DNA of 64,000 nt, from NCBI GenBank assembly GCA_905339295.1, contig CAJPFI010000017.1, positions 62,001-126,000 of the forward strand, read 5' to 3'. Below the pieces are notes generated by a model, which saw only the letters and a list, made by a program, of their open reading frames with translations, was not told the DNA's origin and made no database searches. Of this stretch, positions 45,924 to 54,940 are shown in pieces; position 1 is the first letter of the stretch, and the number at the start of each line of letters is the position of its first letter. Made by a program: the position numbers and the translations under genes. Origin of the DNA: Burkholderiales bacterium (GTDB lineage: Bacteria; Pseudomonadota; Gammaproteobacteria; Burkholderiales; Casimicrobiaceae).

Positions 45924-46407
45924 TCTCCGCCTGGTCCTGCTCGGGCTGGCGGCCGTGGTGCCGGACGGTCCCGCGCTTGCCCATGGTGAGGCCCACGCCG
46001 CGTCGCCGAAGCGCGCGAGCGCCGCACCCGGGCAGACCCGGTTCGGCATCGCGGGCGATCCGGCGAGGGCAACTCGCACGGTGGTGGTCGAGATGTCCGA
46101 CCAGATGCGCTTTTCACCCGAGGCGCTGGTCGTCAAGCGCAATGAAACGGTGCGATTCGTCGTTCGCAACCGGGGTTCCGTCATGCACGAGATGGCGATC
46201 GGAACGCCGGAGGAGCTCGCCGAGCACGCCGCATTGATGAAGCGTTTCCCGGACATGGAGCACGACGCGCCGCACATGGCGCACGTGAAGCCCGGCGCGT
46301 CCGGCGAGATCGTCTGGAATTTCAACCGCGCCGGCACGTTCGAGTTCGCGTGCCTGGCCCTCGGGCATTTCGAGGCCGGCATGATCGGGCGCGCCGTCGT
46401 ACGCTAG
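45913..46407 (+). CDS. Cupredoxin-like periplasmic copper protein
   Basis: 164 residues; the start overlaps the end of the oxidase gene by 11 bp. An N-terminal export signal ends at LAHG. The cupredoxin fold carries the type-1 site residues His (VMHEMAIG, about 94), Cys (FACLALGH, about 144), His four residues later and a terminal Met (EAGM). It also has a His/Met-rich loop (MEHDAPHMAH). Likely role: copper carrier or electron partner for the oxidase. Confidence 0.88.
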   Translation: MGTDLRLVLLGLAAVVPDGPALAHGEAHAASPKRASAAPGQTRFGIAGDPARATRTVVVEMSDQMRFSPEALVVKRNETVRFVVRNRGSVMHEMAIGTPEELAEHAALMKRFPDMEHDAPHMAHVKPGASGEIVWNFNRAGTFEFACLALGHFEAGMIGRAVVR

Positions 46408-46418
46408 AGGAGACCGCG

Positions 46419-46889
46419 ATGGATCGAAGGACAATGTTGAGAATTGCCGCGATAGGCGCCGCGTCCGTGGCGTTGCCCGCACGCGCCGCCGCGTTGCCGG
46501 CGGTCCGGGTGTTCAAGTCCCCGACCTGCGGCTGCTGCACGGGCTGGGTCGCGCACTTGCGCGAGCAGGGGTTCACAGTGGCCGTCGAGGACGTCGGCAA
46601 CGCCGCCGCCCGCGCGCGGCTCGGCATCAGCGAGAAGCTCGGCTCCTGCCACACGGCCGAGGTGGCTGGCTATGCGATAGAGGGCCACGTTCCCGCGGCG
46701 GACGTCAAGCGGCTGCTCGCCTCGCGCCCGCGCGCCCGCGGTCTGGCCGTGCCGGGCATGCCGATCGGATCGCCCGGCATGGAGTCCGGCGGCCGCCGCG
46801 ACGCCTACGAAGTCCTGTTGGTGCGAATCGACGGATCGACGTCCGTCTTTGCCTCGTATCCCGCCGCGACCGCGCGCAAATCGACCTGA
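46419..46889 (+). CDS. DUF411 metal-binding protein
   Basis: 156 residues from an ATG preceded by GAGGAGA. Signal peptide (to RAAALP), then VFKSPTCGCCTGWVAHLREQG with the CGCC pair, KLGSCHTAEVAGYAIEGHVPA and PGMPIGSPGME, the hallmark DUF411 motifs. Members are periplasmic and common in copper-resistance operons; the CxCC and Met groups suggest Cu(I) binding. Exact role unknown. Confidence 0.92.
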   Translation: MDRRTMLRIAAIGAASVALPARAAALPAVRVFKSPTCGCCTGWVAHLREQGFTVAVEDVGNAAARARLGISEKLGSCHTAEVAGYAIEGHVPAADVKRLLASRPRARGLAVPGMPIGSPGMESGGRRDAYEVLLVRIDGSTSVFASYPAATARKST

Positions 46890-46904
46890 CACGGAGACCA
46901 GACG

Positions 46905-47249
46905 ATGAGAGCCACGATGACCCTCCTGCTGGCAGCGACCGTTGCATCGTCGCCGGCGTTCTCGCAGGGCTCGAGCGAGCACCAGTCGCACCACGCGGCC
47001 GGTAACCCGACGACGACGTCCGCCGCCGCGATGAGTGACGGTGAGGTGCGCAAGGTCGACAAGGAGCAGCGCAAGATCACGCTCAAGCACGGCCCGATAG
47101 CGAACCTCGACATGCCACCGATGACGATGGTGTTCCGTGCCGCCGACCCGGCGATGGTCGAGCGCGTCAAGGCGGGCGACAAGGTCCGCTTCTCGGCGGA
47201 AAAGGTCGGCGGGGAGTACACGGTCACGCGCATCGAGCCGTCGAAATGA
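46905..47249 (+). CDS. CusF-like periplasmic copper chaperone
   Basis: 114 residues. Signal peptide (to SPAFSQ), a His-rich spacer, then the CusF OB-fold domain: GEVRKVDKEQRKITLKHGPI and LDMPPMTMVFRA with the His, Trp-position and two Met ligand region, ending in DKVRFSAEK. CusF-type proteins hand Cu(I)/Ag(I) to efflux systems. It is the last gene of the plus-strand copper operon, 21 bp from the end of the convergent P-type ATPase gene. Confidence 0.9.
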   Translation: MRATMTLLLAATVASSPAFSQGSSEHQSHHAAGNPTTTSAAAMSDGEVRKVDKEQRKITLKHGPIANLDMPPMTMVFRAADPAMVERVKAGDKVRFSAEKVGGEYTVTRIEPSK

Positions 47250-47270
47250 CCGACGGCGGCGCGCACGATC

Positions 47271-49580
47271 TCATAGCTTGACGCGATTCAGGCGCAATGC
47301 GTTCGTCACCACCGACACCGAGCTGAGCGCCATGGCGGCGCCGGCGATGATCGGCGACAGCAGCAGGCCGAACGCAGGGTAGAGCACGCCCGCGGCGATC
47401 GGAATGCCGAGCGCGTTGTAGCCGAAGGCGAAGACGAGGTTCTGCCGGATGTTGCGCATCGTGGCGCGCGACAGCACGGCGGCGCGCGCAATGCCCCGGA
47501 GGTCTCCTTTCACGAGCGTCACTCCCGCGCTTTCCATGGCCACGTCGGTGCCGGTGCCCATCGCGATGCCGACGTCGGCCTGCGCCAGCGCCGGCGCGTC
47601 GTTGATGCCGTCGCCCGCCATGGCGACCTTGCGGCCTTGGGCCTGGAGTCGCTTGACGTGGCCCGCCTTGTCGGCGGGCAGGACTTCGGCGAACACCTCG
47701 TCGATGCCCAGTTGGCGGGCCACGGCGTCCGCGGTGCTGCGTGAATCGCCGGTGAGCATCGCGACGCGCACGCCGGTGTGCTTCAGGGCCGCAATGGCCG
47801 GCGGCGTGCCTTCCTTGATCGGATCGGCCACCGCGGCCATTCCGGCCGCCTTGCCATCGATCGAGAAGAACACCACCGTCTTGGCGTCCGAACGCCAGGC
47901 TTCGGCGCGGCCTTCCCAACGCCGGACGTCGACATCCCGCTGGGCAAGAAAGCCGCGCGCACCGACGAGCACGCGCTTGCCGTCGACGTCGGCGGATACG
48001 CCGAGCCCATTGACCGCCTCGAATGACGAGACCGCTCTCGGGGTCAGACCCCGCGCTTTGGCGCCCTCCACGATCGCCAGCCCTATCGGATGCTCGGAGA
48101 GCTGCTCCACCCCTGCCACCACCGCGAGCGCCTCGTCTTCGGAAACGCCCTCCGCGACGAAGTCGGTCAGCGCCGGGCGTCCCAAAGTCAGGGTGCCGGT
48201 CTTGTCCACGACGACGACGTCGACGTCACGCATCCGCTCGATGGCTTCGGCGTTTCGAAACAGGATGCCGGAGCGCGCGCCCTGTCCCATGGCCACCGTC
48301 ATCGAGATGGGCGTGGCGAGGCCGACGGCGCAGGGGCACGCGATGATCAGTACCGCAATGGCGTTCAGGAGCGCGTAAGCGAGCTTCGGCTCAGGACCGA
48401 GGAACCACCATGCCACCGCCGTGGCGAGCGCGATGGCGACCACGATCTGGACGAAGTAGGCCGCGATGATGTCCGCGAGCCGCTGGATGGGCGCCCGCGT
48501 GCGTTGCGCTTCGCCCACCATGTGAACGATTCGCGCCAGCAGCGTGTCCGCGCCTACGCGCTCGGCCCGGATGACCAGCGAGCCGTTGCCGTTCACGGTC
48601 GCGCCGGTGACCTTGCTGCCCGGGTCCTTGGCCACCGGAACGGGCTCGCCGGTGATCATGGACTCGTCCACGCGACTCGCGCCCTCGAGGACCGAGCCGT
48701 CCACGGGCACCTTCTCGCCCGGCTTCACCCGCAGCCGATCGCCGACGACCACGCTTTCGAGCGGCACCTGCTCCTCGATCCCGTCGTCGCGCAAGCGCCA
48801 GGCGAGGTTGGGCGCGAGCTTCAGCAACTGTTGTATCGCCTGGCTGGTCTGGCCCATCGCGCGAAGCTGCAGCACGTCGCCCAGGATCACCAGCGTCACG
48901 ATCACCGCTGCCGCCTCGAAATAGGTCCCGACCGCACCGTCGTGCTCACGAAAGTCCGGCGGAAACAGGTCGGGCAGGAACACGGCGGCGAGGCTGAACA
49001 CGTAGGCCAGCGACACGCCGAGCCCGATCAGCGTGTACATGTTCAGCGCGCGATGCGCGAGGGAGAACCAGAACTTGCGAAGGATCGGCCATCCGACCCA
49101 CAGCACGACCGGAGTGCCGAGCACCAACTCGATCCATCCGCGCGGCCGCGGCTGGAGGCCGAACGGGTCATGGATGCCGACCATCGGCGACATCGCGAGG
49201 ACGACGAGTGGGATCGACAACGCGATGCCGATCCACAGCCGGCGCGTGAGATCGCGCAACTCCGAGTCGTCCGCTTCCGCCGAACCGGCGACCGGAACAA
49301 GCGCCATGCCGCATTTGGGGCAGCTGCCGGGTTGCGGACTCCGAACTTCCGGATGCATCGGGCACGTGTATTCGGCGGCGGGGGGCGCAACCGGGGACAT
49401 CGGTATCAGCGTCATGCCGCACTTCGGACAACTGCCCGGCGCGTCCCGCACGATCTCCGGGTGCATCGGGCAGGTGTAGCGTCTGCCGGCGGGACCCGGC
49501 GGCGTCGCCGCAGCGGCCGGGCCCGTGTGCCGGTGTTCGTGAGCGTGCCTTTCCTGCGAACGGTTCGCGTCTGTCTTCAT
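47271..49580 (-). CDS. copA: Copper-translocating P1B-type ATPase with twin metal-binding domains
   Basis: 769 residues from the ATG at 49580. The N-terminus holds two copies of a Cys-rich heavy-metal-binding module (YTCPMHPEI...CPKCGMTL, about 26-52, and a second at about 61-87) preceded by a His-rich start. Eight membrane helices follow, with the CPC ion site [12 protein letters not shown], phosphorylation site [15 protein letters not shown] and [10 protein letters not shown]. It exports Cu(I) (or Ag(I)) from the cytoplasm. It overlaps the preceding gene by 4 bp (ATGA) and ends the minus-strand operon. Confidence 0.94.
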   Translation of the reverse strand: MKTDANRSQERHAHEHRHTGPAAAATPPGPAGRRYTCPMHPEIVRDAPGSCPKCGMTLIPMSPVAPPAAEYTCPMHPEVRSPQPGSCPKCGMALVPVAGSAEADDSELRDLTRRLWIGIALSIPLVVLAMSPMVGIHDPFGLQPRPRGWIELVLGTPVVLWVGWPILRKFWFSLAHRALNMYTLIGLGVSLAYVFSLAAVFLPDLFPPDFREHDGAVGTYFEAAAVIVTLVILGDVLQLRAMGQTSQAIQQLLKLAPNLAWRLRDDGIEEQVPLESVVVGDRLRVKPGEKVPVDGSVLEGASRVDESMITGEPVPVAKDPGSKVTGATVNGNGSLVIRAERVGADTLLARIVHMVGEAQRTRAPIQRLADIIAAYFVQIVVAIALATAVAWWFLGPEPKLAYALLNAIAVLIIACPCAVGLATPISMTVAMGQGARSGILFRNAEAIERMRDVDVVVVDKTGTLTLGRPALTDFVAEGVSEDEALAVVAGVEQLSEHPIGLAIVEGAKARGLTPRAVSSFEAVNGLGVSADVDGKRVLVGARGFLAQRDVDVRRWEGRAEAWRSDAKTVVFFSIDGKAAGMAAVADPIKEGTPPAIAALKHTGVRVAMLTGDSRSTADAVARQLGIDEVFAEVLPADKAGHVKRLQAQGRKVAMAGDGINDAPALAQADVGIAMGTGTDVAMESAGVTLVKGDLRGIARAAVLSRATMRNIRQNLVFAFGYNALGIPIAAGVLYPAFGLLLSPIIAGAAMALSSVSVVTNALRLNRVKL

Positions 49581-50107
49581 GTCGGTCCCTTCGTGCGCCC
49601 GTGCGGGGGCAGGAGTTGCCGTGACGTCCGCGTGCCGAACAGCACCGGGCTCAGCGCGCGAAGGGCGCCGACCATCGCCGCCGGCAGGATGATCCACTGC
49701 AGCAGCGGGGATAGGCCGATACCGAAGACCAGGGGCATGCCCGCCGCGTAGCCCCAGTTGCCGGCACGGTAGACGTTGTACCACTCGCTCCACGCGGTGA
49801 ATGCCGTTGCGCCGATGACGACGATGGCGCCGCCAGTCCACGGACGCGATGTCGGCCAGTCGGCGCTCCGCAACGCAATCCCGGCCACGGCGTACATCGC
49901 ACCCGCAATCATGACGTCACCGACCGAGCAATGGAGCAGCGCCCATGCGATCGTCGGACCCTCTTCAACAGCCCAGAGGGTGTAGAGCCGGACCTGCGCG
50001 ATTTCCCACACCAGGTTCGAACCGAAGATTAGCAGCGACCAGAGGCCGGCGCGCATCAGGACCGGGCGCAATTCTTCGCCGCGTGACGTGCCGAAGGGCA
50101 AGGCCAT
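49577..50107 (-). CDS. Uncharacterised membrane protein co-translated with the copper ATPase
   Basis: 176 residues, four or five hydrophobic segments (about 18-40, 52-78, 92-108, 120-152), with [30 protein letters not shown] and [17 protein letters not shown] do not recognise the family. The conserved-looking Glu, His and Asp inside membrane segments could be functional. Its stop overlaps the ATPase start (ATGA), so the two are translationally coupled, and the methyltransferase-like gene lies 17 bp upstream. Confidence 0.75.
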   Translation of the reverse strand: MALPFGTSRGEELRPVLMRAGLWSLLIFGSNLVWEIAQVRLYTLWAVEEGPTIAWALLHCSVGDVMIAGAMYAVAGIALRSADWPTSRPWTGGAIVVIGATAFTAWSEWYNVYRAGNWGYAAGMPLVFGIGLSPLLQWIILPAAMVGALRALSPVLFGTRTSRQLLPPHGRTKGPT

Positions 50108-50124
50108 CGGTCGGTTCGATTCGG

Positions 50125-50760
50125 TCAGGAACGAAGGCTCGGGAAGAAGGCCGGCGTGCGCGCCGCGTATTGCCGGAAGTCCTCGCCGAACTCGGCTTCG
50201 GCGTCGCGCTCCTCGCGTCTGGCGAGGAGCACGTACATGACGACCAGGACGGGGAACATCGCCAGCGTGACCAGCGTCGGCCACTGCACCAGGAACCCGA
50301 GCATGATGAGCACGAAGCCCGCGTATTGCGGATGGCGCAGGCGTGCATAGGGGCCCGTCGTGGCCAGGCGGTGCACCCGCTGCGCGCCGTAGAGGACTCG
50401 CCACGCTGCCGACAGGAGCCAGAAGCCCGCGCCGATCAGCATGAAACTCAGGATGTGAAAGGGCCCGAAGTGCGGGTTGACGCGCCCGCCGAAAAACATC
50501 TCCGGCAAGTGGCCGGCATCGTGACTCGTCCAGTCGATCCCCGGGAAGCGTGAAGTCAGCCACCCCGAAAGGAGGTAGATCGTCAGCGGGAAGCCGTACA
50601 TCTCGGTGAACAGCGCGACCAGGAAAGCGGAAAAGGCGCCGAACGACCGCCAATCGCGCCGCGATTGCGGTTTCGCGAAGCTGAAGGCAAACAGGATGAA
50701 CACGAGCGAATTGACGATCACCAGCGACCAGAGTCCATACGCGGGCATGGGAGGACTCAT
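50125..50760 (-). CDS. Membrane-bound methyltransferase-family protein (isoprenylcysteine methyltransferase/PEMT type)
   Basis: 211 residues with five or so membrane helices. The C-terminal half holds [20 protein letters not shown] and the [25 protein letters not shown] ending, the SAM-binding signature of the ICMT/PEMT superfamily (RHPxY ... EE ... FG..Y). Substrate unknown; lipid, isoprenoid or protein Cys methylation are all known for relatives. It overlaps the DUF2933 gene by 4 bp. Genes of this pair recur in metal-resistance loci, but I know of no demonstrated role in copper handling. Confidence 0.82.
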   Translation of the reverse strand: MSPPMPAYGLWSLVIVNSLVFILFAFSFAKPQSRRDWRSFGAFSAFLVALFTEMYGFPLTIYLLSGWLTSRFPGIDWTSHDAGHLPEMFFGGRVNPHFGPFHILSFMLIGAGFWLLSAAWRVLYGAQRVHRLATTGPYARLRHPQYAGFVLIMLGFLVQWPTLVTLAMFPVLVVMYVLLARREERDAEAEFGEDFRQYAARTPAFFPSLRS

Positions 50761-51086
50761 GGATGTCCCCCATGCTTCGTAGGGGACCCGCCCTTCGGGC
50801 CGGCGCTCGCGTCTGGGATACCGGCCGGCCCGTTCTCGTCGGACCCGGCATCGCCCCTTTCGCGCCCGCTTCCTCTATCGCGATGCCTGGGGTGGCCGCC
50901 GTGGCCGCCATGCATGAAGACGTGCATCAGCGGACAGGCCGCCAGGATGAGCCAGGGCAACCACGGGAGGACGTGAGCCCGATGCTCCGCGAGCAGGAAG
51001 AAGGCGCCGATCGACGCGAAGGCCACAAACGCCCATTTCGCCCGTCGGGGCCATGCATCGTCGTCATGTCGGTGTTTTTCCGTCAT
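50757..51086 (-). CDS. DUF2933 family small membrane protein
   Basis: 109 residues from the ATG at 51086 ([13 protein letters not shown]). Two hydrophobic segments (about 14-32 and 38-54) end in [15 protein letters not shown], the typical DUF2933 signature with Cys, Met and His, followed by a hydrophilic Gly/Pro-rich tail ending KHGGHP. The His/Met/Cys cluster after the second helix could bind metal. Co-translated with the methyltransferase-family gene. Confidence 0.8.
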   Translation of the reverse strand: MTEKHRHDDDAWPRRAKWAFVAFASIGAFFLLAEHRAHVLPWLPWLILAACPLMHVFMHGGHGGHPRHRDRGSGRERGDAGSDENGPAGIPDASAGPKGGSPTKHGGHP

Positions 51087-51108
51087 CGCGCACTCCTTTG
51101 CATGACGG

Positions 51109-51891
51109 TCATCGATCGGGGCGGAAGTCGCGGACCCGCCCTTCCTCGGCACGGCGCCGGGGCTGCGCTTCGCTCGTCGCCGGCACCCGCGCCGACCCTG
51201 CGTGTTGCAGGCCGCGCCAAGCCAGGTGCTCGTACACGCTCGTCCAGTACATGCCGAACGTGAATCCGAAAACGAGCTCCTCCAGGGGAATGCCGAGAGG
51301 TCGCACGCTGATCAGCTGCGGCAGATTCCACACGCTTTCGATGTATCCGGGCGCGAATCCGACCAGCGCCAGCATGAAGGCCGCGTAATAGCCGAGAAAG
51401 ATGAAGCCGCCCACCACGGTCTTGCGCGCAAGGTCCGGACGGCAGAACGCCGTGGCGATTGCACCCGCCGCCAAGGCGACGACGGCGGGGTAGATCGGGT
51501 TCCAGGGCAAGCCGTAGAGCGCGAGAAACACCAGGACCGGTGCAGACAGCGCGGCGCGATGCCAGCGGTGCCGGCTCCTTTCCCGTTCTCGCACGGGCAA
51601 TGGTGCCATCCGTCGCCTCGTGAAGACGTCGTAGAGCACCGTGCCCGTCCCGCCGATCGCGAAGGAGAACACCAGGCTCTCGATATCGAAACCGGTCCGT
51701 TGAGCCAGGTCGAGCAGACTGGGCGGGTTCCAGTATTCCGGGACGAATAGCGGCTCGGTGAGCCCGAACATCATGGTGGCGAGGCTCGCCCGCCACATCA
51801 CCGAACGAACGGCGGGAGCCAGCAGCCACAGCACGAACCACGGCAACAGAAACGCCCCCGACCACACTATCCACACGTAGCGAAAGTCCAC
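51109..51891 (-). CDS. Lycopene-cyclase-domain-like membrane protein
   Basis: 260 residues with seven predicted helices. The pattern of short helices and the repeated Pro-Glu elements (LTEPLFVPEYWNPPS in the first half, GIPLEELVFGFTFGMYW in the second) resembles the CrtYc/CrtYd heterodimeric lycopene cyclase domain. No carotenoid gene is in the window and the gene lies in the copper operon, so carotenoid synthesis is not supported. It may act on another isoprenoid or be a structural relative. The last 30 residues are Arg-rich. Confidence 0.7.
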   Translation of the reverse strand: MDFRYVWIVWSGAFLLPWFVLWLLAPAVRSVMWRASLATMMFGLTEPLFVPEYWNPPSLLDLAQRTGFDIESLVFSFAIGGTGTVLYDVFTRRRMAPLPVRERERSRHRWHRAALSAPVLVFLALYGLPWNPIYPAVVALAAGAIATAFCRPDLARKTVVGGFIFLGYYAAFMLALVGFAPGYIESVWNLPQLISVRPLGIPLEELVFGFTFGMYWTSVYEHLAWRGLQHAGSARVPATSEAQPRRRAEEGRVRDFRPDR

Positions 51892-51979
51892 GTCGTGCCT
51901 TCGTGACCGCAGTCTTGCGGCGCGTGCCGAGCTGCTGGTATCACCACCCGTATGCGATCGCCCCCGGGGCGTCCCGCGC

Positions 51980-52348
51980 TCACTTGCGCGGCGCCTTCTG
52001 CATCGGCATGCCCTGCATCATCAGGTGATGCTCCGTCATCATCTGGTCCATCATCAGCTGCATCAGCTTCTGGTGCTCCGCGATCCATTCCCTCTGCTCC
52101 TGCGGCGTCATGCCATCGCGCGGCTTCATCGCCTGCATCCTTCCCATCGTTTCCTGCATCATGTTCATGTGGTCCTGCATAAACTTGTCGCGCTCGGCGC
52201 CTTGGGCCTTCTCGGCCGCGGCGAGCTTGAGCTTCTGCTCCTGCAGCCGCTGCGTGATCAGCCGCTGGCCTTCGTCCTGTCCCGCGAGGGACGACAACGG
52301 GATGGCGGCGAATGCGATCAAGGCGGCAGTGGTGATGAAGCGTTTCAT
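51980..52348 (-). CDS. Periplasmic Met-rich small protein
   Basis: 122 residues. Signal peptide (to SLAGQ, about 22), then a helical, Gln/Lys/Met-rich protein with clusters such as HMNMMQETMGRMQAM and MMDQMMTEHHLMMQGMPMQ. Met/His-rich helical periplasmic proteins bind Cu(I)/Ag(I), which fits the operon. No catalytic domain. The next upstream gene encodes a DUF5676-like membrane protein, 56 bp away. Confidence 0.75.
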   Translation of the reverse strand: MKRFITTAALIAFAAIPLSSLAGQDEGQRLITQRLQEQKLKLAAAEKAQGAERDKFMQDHMNMMQETMGRMQAMKPRDGMTPQEQREWIAEHQKLMQLMMDQMMTEHHLMMQGMPMQKAPRK

Positions 52349-52404
52349 GGTCGAACTCCTCGTCAAATGGGTTGGAACATCTAATGCTCGGGAGCTGGCT
52401 CTGC

Positions 52405-52695
52405 TCAAGCGGTCCCCGAACGGCGGGCGAACACGTTGTACGAAGCGGCGAGCAGGGCGCCGATGGCGAAGCTCACGACCGCCGCGCTGATCAGTCCGCC
52501 GAAGAATTGAGCCAATGTCAGCGGGCGGCCTCCCGGCGGCTTCAGCAGCGCCAGGTCCAGTCCGTGGAACCACGCGTTGAAGAAGCCGATCGTCGCCTCC
52601 GGCGACAGGAAGACGGCAAGCGCACATACGCAATACACGACCGAAAACGTCGCGGCGGCCGCAAGTCCGAATGGCCAAGGGTGAAGTCGATTCAT
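52405..52695 (-). CDS. DUF5676-like two-helix membrane protein
   Basis: 96 residues with two strong membrane helices (about 8-30 and 64-86) and a loop containing PEATIGFFNAWFHGLDLALL. Small proteins with this shape are common in copper/silver resistance loci; function unknown. Confidence 0.7.
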   Translation of the reverse strand: MNRLHPWPFGLAAAATFSVVYCVCALAVFLSPEATIGFFNAWFHGLDLALLKPPGGRPLTLAQFFGGLISAAVVSFAIGALLAASYNVFARRSGTA

Positions 52696-52809
52696 GATCG
52701 TCCTCCAGTACGGGTGGCAAACCGCGAATCATCGCCACGCGCATGGGTCGGGGGGATGGTTTGCTCGCGGGACGAGTCTCGCTCGTGCGGCATCACGCGT
52801 TCGACGAGA

Positions 52810-53286
52810 TCATTTCGCCGGTGCAGCGTCACTACCCTTCGGCGCTCGAACAATCCCAAGCTGATCCATCATCATCAGCTGCATGGTCTGGAGGATCTCG
52901 ATCCCCCGCAGCAGCAGTTGCACCGACGTCTCCGAATCGACGAGCGTGCCGCCCGAGACCGCCGCGCCACTTCGCGCGCCGGCCGTCATCTGCCCGCTCT
53001 GCAACATCCGGGTCATGAGTCCCATGCCCTCCTGCATGACCTTTCGATGCTCCGCCATGAGCCGTTGCCGCTCCTCCGTCGTCGCGGCATTCATCATCCG
53101 GTCGTGGAGCGCCAGCATCCTCTGCAACTGGTGGTCCATCTCGGCCATGGCCTTCGCATGCGCGGCTGAGTGAGCCGTAGCCTTCGTCGGTGGCGCAGGC
53201 GCGCCGGCGACCTGAGCGGAAGCAGGGGCGGCGACCAGCAGAAACGCGATCCCGAAGGCGACGCCAAGCAAGGGGTTCATGAACAT
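52810..53286 (-). CDS. Periplasmic Met/His-rich helical protein
   Basis: 158 residues (ATG at 53286; an internal ATG two codons on is equally good). Signal peptide to ASAQ (about 25), then MDHQLQRMLALHDRMMNAATTEERQRLMAEHR and MGLMTRMLQ with spaced Met and His on amphipathic helices, resembling but longer than the other Met-rich protein of the operon (51980-52348). Probably a second copper-binding periplasmic protein. Confidence 0.72.
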   Translation of the reverse strand: MFMNPLLGVAFGIAFLLVAAPASAQVAGAPAPPTKATAHSAAHAKAMAEMDHQLQRMLALHDRMMNAATTEERQRLMAEHRKVMQEGMGLMTRMLQSGQMTAGARSGAAVSGGTLVDSETSVQLLLRGIEILQTMQLMMMDQLGIVRAPKGSDAAPAK

Positions 53287-53390
53287 CTCCGTAATGGGTC
53301 GAAACCCGTCACGCGCGCAAGCGACTTGCGCGCAGCCGAGCGCGTGCGCGGGCGCGACGCGAGCGTGCCCGGCACCAACCTCAGGACGGA

Positions 53391-53792
53391 TTACAGCGTC
53401 AGGCGGAGGAAACGCAGGAAGGGCGGAGCTGCACGCGGTGGCTGCGTCACCGACCGCAGGCGGAGAGCTGGCGCAGTACTAGGTGAGGGACCGACCGCGT
53501 AGCCGGTGGCAGCGACGAAATGCGGCTGGCTTTCCTCCGACGCGAGGACAGCCAGGTTATTTGCGACAACGGGAACCGCTTCGGCGCAGACCCTGGCGCA
53601 ATCCGGAACCGGGCCGTCGTGGCCAACACCCTGATGGACGGCGACGTCAGCCGAGTGCGTGAGTGCAACGTCCCACCCGCAGGCGTTGACCACTCCGACG
53701 AGCAGCGCAAGGATCCACACGCCCAACACGGCCGAAGACAGCCCCTTGCGGTGCCGGGCCGCATTCAAACGCGATGCCGACGTCGATGCCAC
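53391..53792 (-). CDS. Small exported or anchored protein at the head of the minus-strand copper operon
   Basis: 133 residues. One hydrophobic segment (about 20-38, VLGVWILALLVGVVNACGW) is followed by a short hydrophilic domain with Cys pairs (PDCARVCAEAVPVV) and a basic C-terminus. No family recognised. The position, first in the minus-strand gene series, and the Cys residues suggest metal or redox function, but a spurious frame cannot be fully excluded. Confidence 0.5.
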   Translation of the reverse strand: MASTSASRLNAARHRKGLSSAVLGVWILALLVGVVNACGWDVALTHSADVAVHQGVGHDGPVPDCARVCAEAVPVVANNLAVLASEESQPHFVAATGYAVGPSPSTAPALRLRSVTQPPRAAPPFLRFLRLTL

Positions 53793-54234
53793 GCGGATAG
53801 CCTAGCAGGCTGGCTATGCCATGGGTAGGGGCGTCTTGCCTCCCACTCAGCCCGAGTTGACTGGGGTCAAGAGGGGTGGCAACTCAAGGAACCCGAGTTC
53901 GCCGGAACGGTCACGGCGCGCCTTGGATTGCGCGGCATCCGTGCGATCGCGCACGGTTCCCTCGGGCGCTACGCCCTCGACGCAAGGAGGTCGTGACCTC
54001 GAGCGCTCAGCATTCCGGCCGCAGCCTGCGACCAGCGCCAGGCAAGCCAACCATCTACCGGTCGCGAGGCCGTTTCCCGCGCACGCTGTCGCCCGATATC
54101 GCCGCGCTCGATGTCAGGCAGCACGGCGCCCATCGCGACCAACGCGCTCCTGCTGGAGCGCACGCGGCGCGCCGATTCGCACGGAGCCGACGCCGACGCC
54201 CGCCGCGACGCAATCGCGTCGCGACGGGTCGCTG
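53793..54234. other. 442-bp gap at the right edge of the copper island
   Basis: No convincing gene. The start of this region must contain the promoter of the minus-strand copper operon, but no clear -35/-10 or CueR-type dyad was found. A weak 6-bp dyad GAGTTG/CAACTC (53854-53885) is the only structure noticed. Several open frames are short, basic and unlike any family. Confidence 0.5.
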
Positions 54235-54741
54235 CTACCCCAACTGCTTCAGCATCGTCTCAGCGTCGGAGACCTCGAACTTGCCCGGCGCCTCGATGTT
54301 GAGCGTCCTGACCACGCCGTCGTCGACCAGCATCGAGAAGCGCTGGCAGCGCATGCCCATCCCGGCGACGGAGCGGTCGAGCTCGAGTCCGAGCGCCTTC
54401 ACGTAATCGGCGTTGCCGTCGCCCAGCATCCGGATCTTGTCTCCGGTCTTCTGGTCGCGCGCCCACGCGCCCATCACGAACGCGTCGTTGACCGACACGC
54501 ACGCGATCGTGTCGACGCCCTTCGCCTTCAGCTTGTCGTGGTTCGCGAGATACGACGGGACATGCTTGGCCGAGCAGGTCGGCGTGAAGGCGCCTGGCAG
54601 GCCGAACACGACGACCTTCCTGCCGCGCGTCAGGTCCTCGACGCTTACGGTGTTGGGACCGATCGAGCAGCCGTCCTTCTCGACCTCGAAGTATTCCCTC
54701 AGCGTTCCGGCGGGCAGTCTGTCGCCGACCTTGATCGTCAT
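54235..54741 (-). CDS. Peroxiredoxin, Prx5/AhpE-like (glutaredoxin-type partner)
   Basis: 168 residues. It starts MTIKVGDRLPAGTLREYFE; peroxidatic Cys in GLPGAFTPTCSAKHVPSY (about 56), then CVSVNDAFVMGAWARDQ and GMRCQRFSMLVDDG. It reduces hydrogen peroxide and organic hydroperoxides with thiol partners. It is divergent from the beta-propeller gene to its right, with a 199-bp gap between, and is not in an obvious operon. Confidence 0.93.
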   Translation of the reverse strand: MTIKVGDRLPAGTLREYFEVEKDGCSIGPNTVSVEDLTRGRKVVVFGLPGAFTPTCSAKHVPSYLANHDKLKAKGVDTIACVSVNDAFVMGAWARDQKTGDKIRMLGDGNADYVKALGLELDRSVAGMGMRCQRFSMLVDDGVVRTLNIEAPGKFEVSDAETMLKQLG

Positions 54742-54940
54742 GGTGCGTCTCTCCAGCGGGGGTGGACGGGCGGGGGCATGGCGCCCGCGCCTGCGGGGAG
54801 TCGAGGATCGCAGCGAGCGGCGCCAATGACAAGCCCGGCGGTTGCGGGGGAACCGCGCCCGGCGTAGCGTGCCCCTACCTTGCGTCCGGGCGCGCCGCCT
54901 CCCGCCGGCGAGGGGCGCAAGGATGCCACGGAGATCCGCC

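Noticed and set aside
48040-48052. Palindrome GGGGTCAGACCCC resembling the rsmG-parA repeat arm
   Set aside because: It lies inside the conserved coding sequence of the copper ATPase, is only 13 bp and has no second copy of the arm, so it is probably a chance match.
51109-51891. Carotenoid biosynthesis (lycopene cyclase) function
   Set aside because: Similarity is to the membrane domain pattern only; no crt genes are nearby and the gene is embedded in a copper operon.
53821-54234. Several short open frames on both strands at the right edge of the copper island
   Set aside because: They are Arg/Pro-rich, have no ribosome site or recognisable domain and overlap each other; treated as non-coding.
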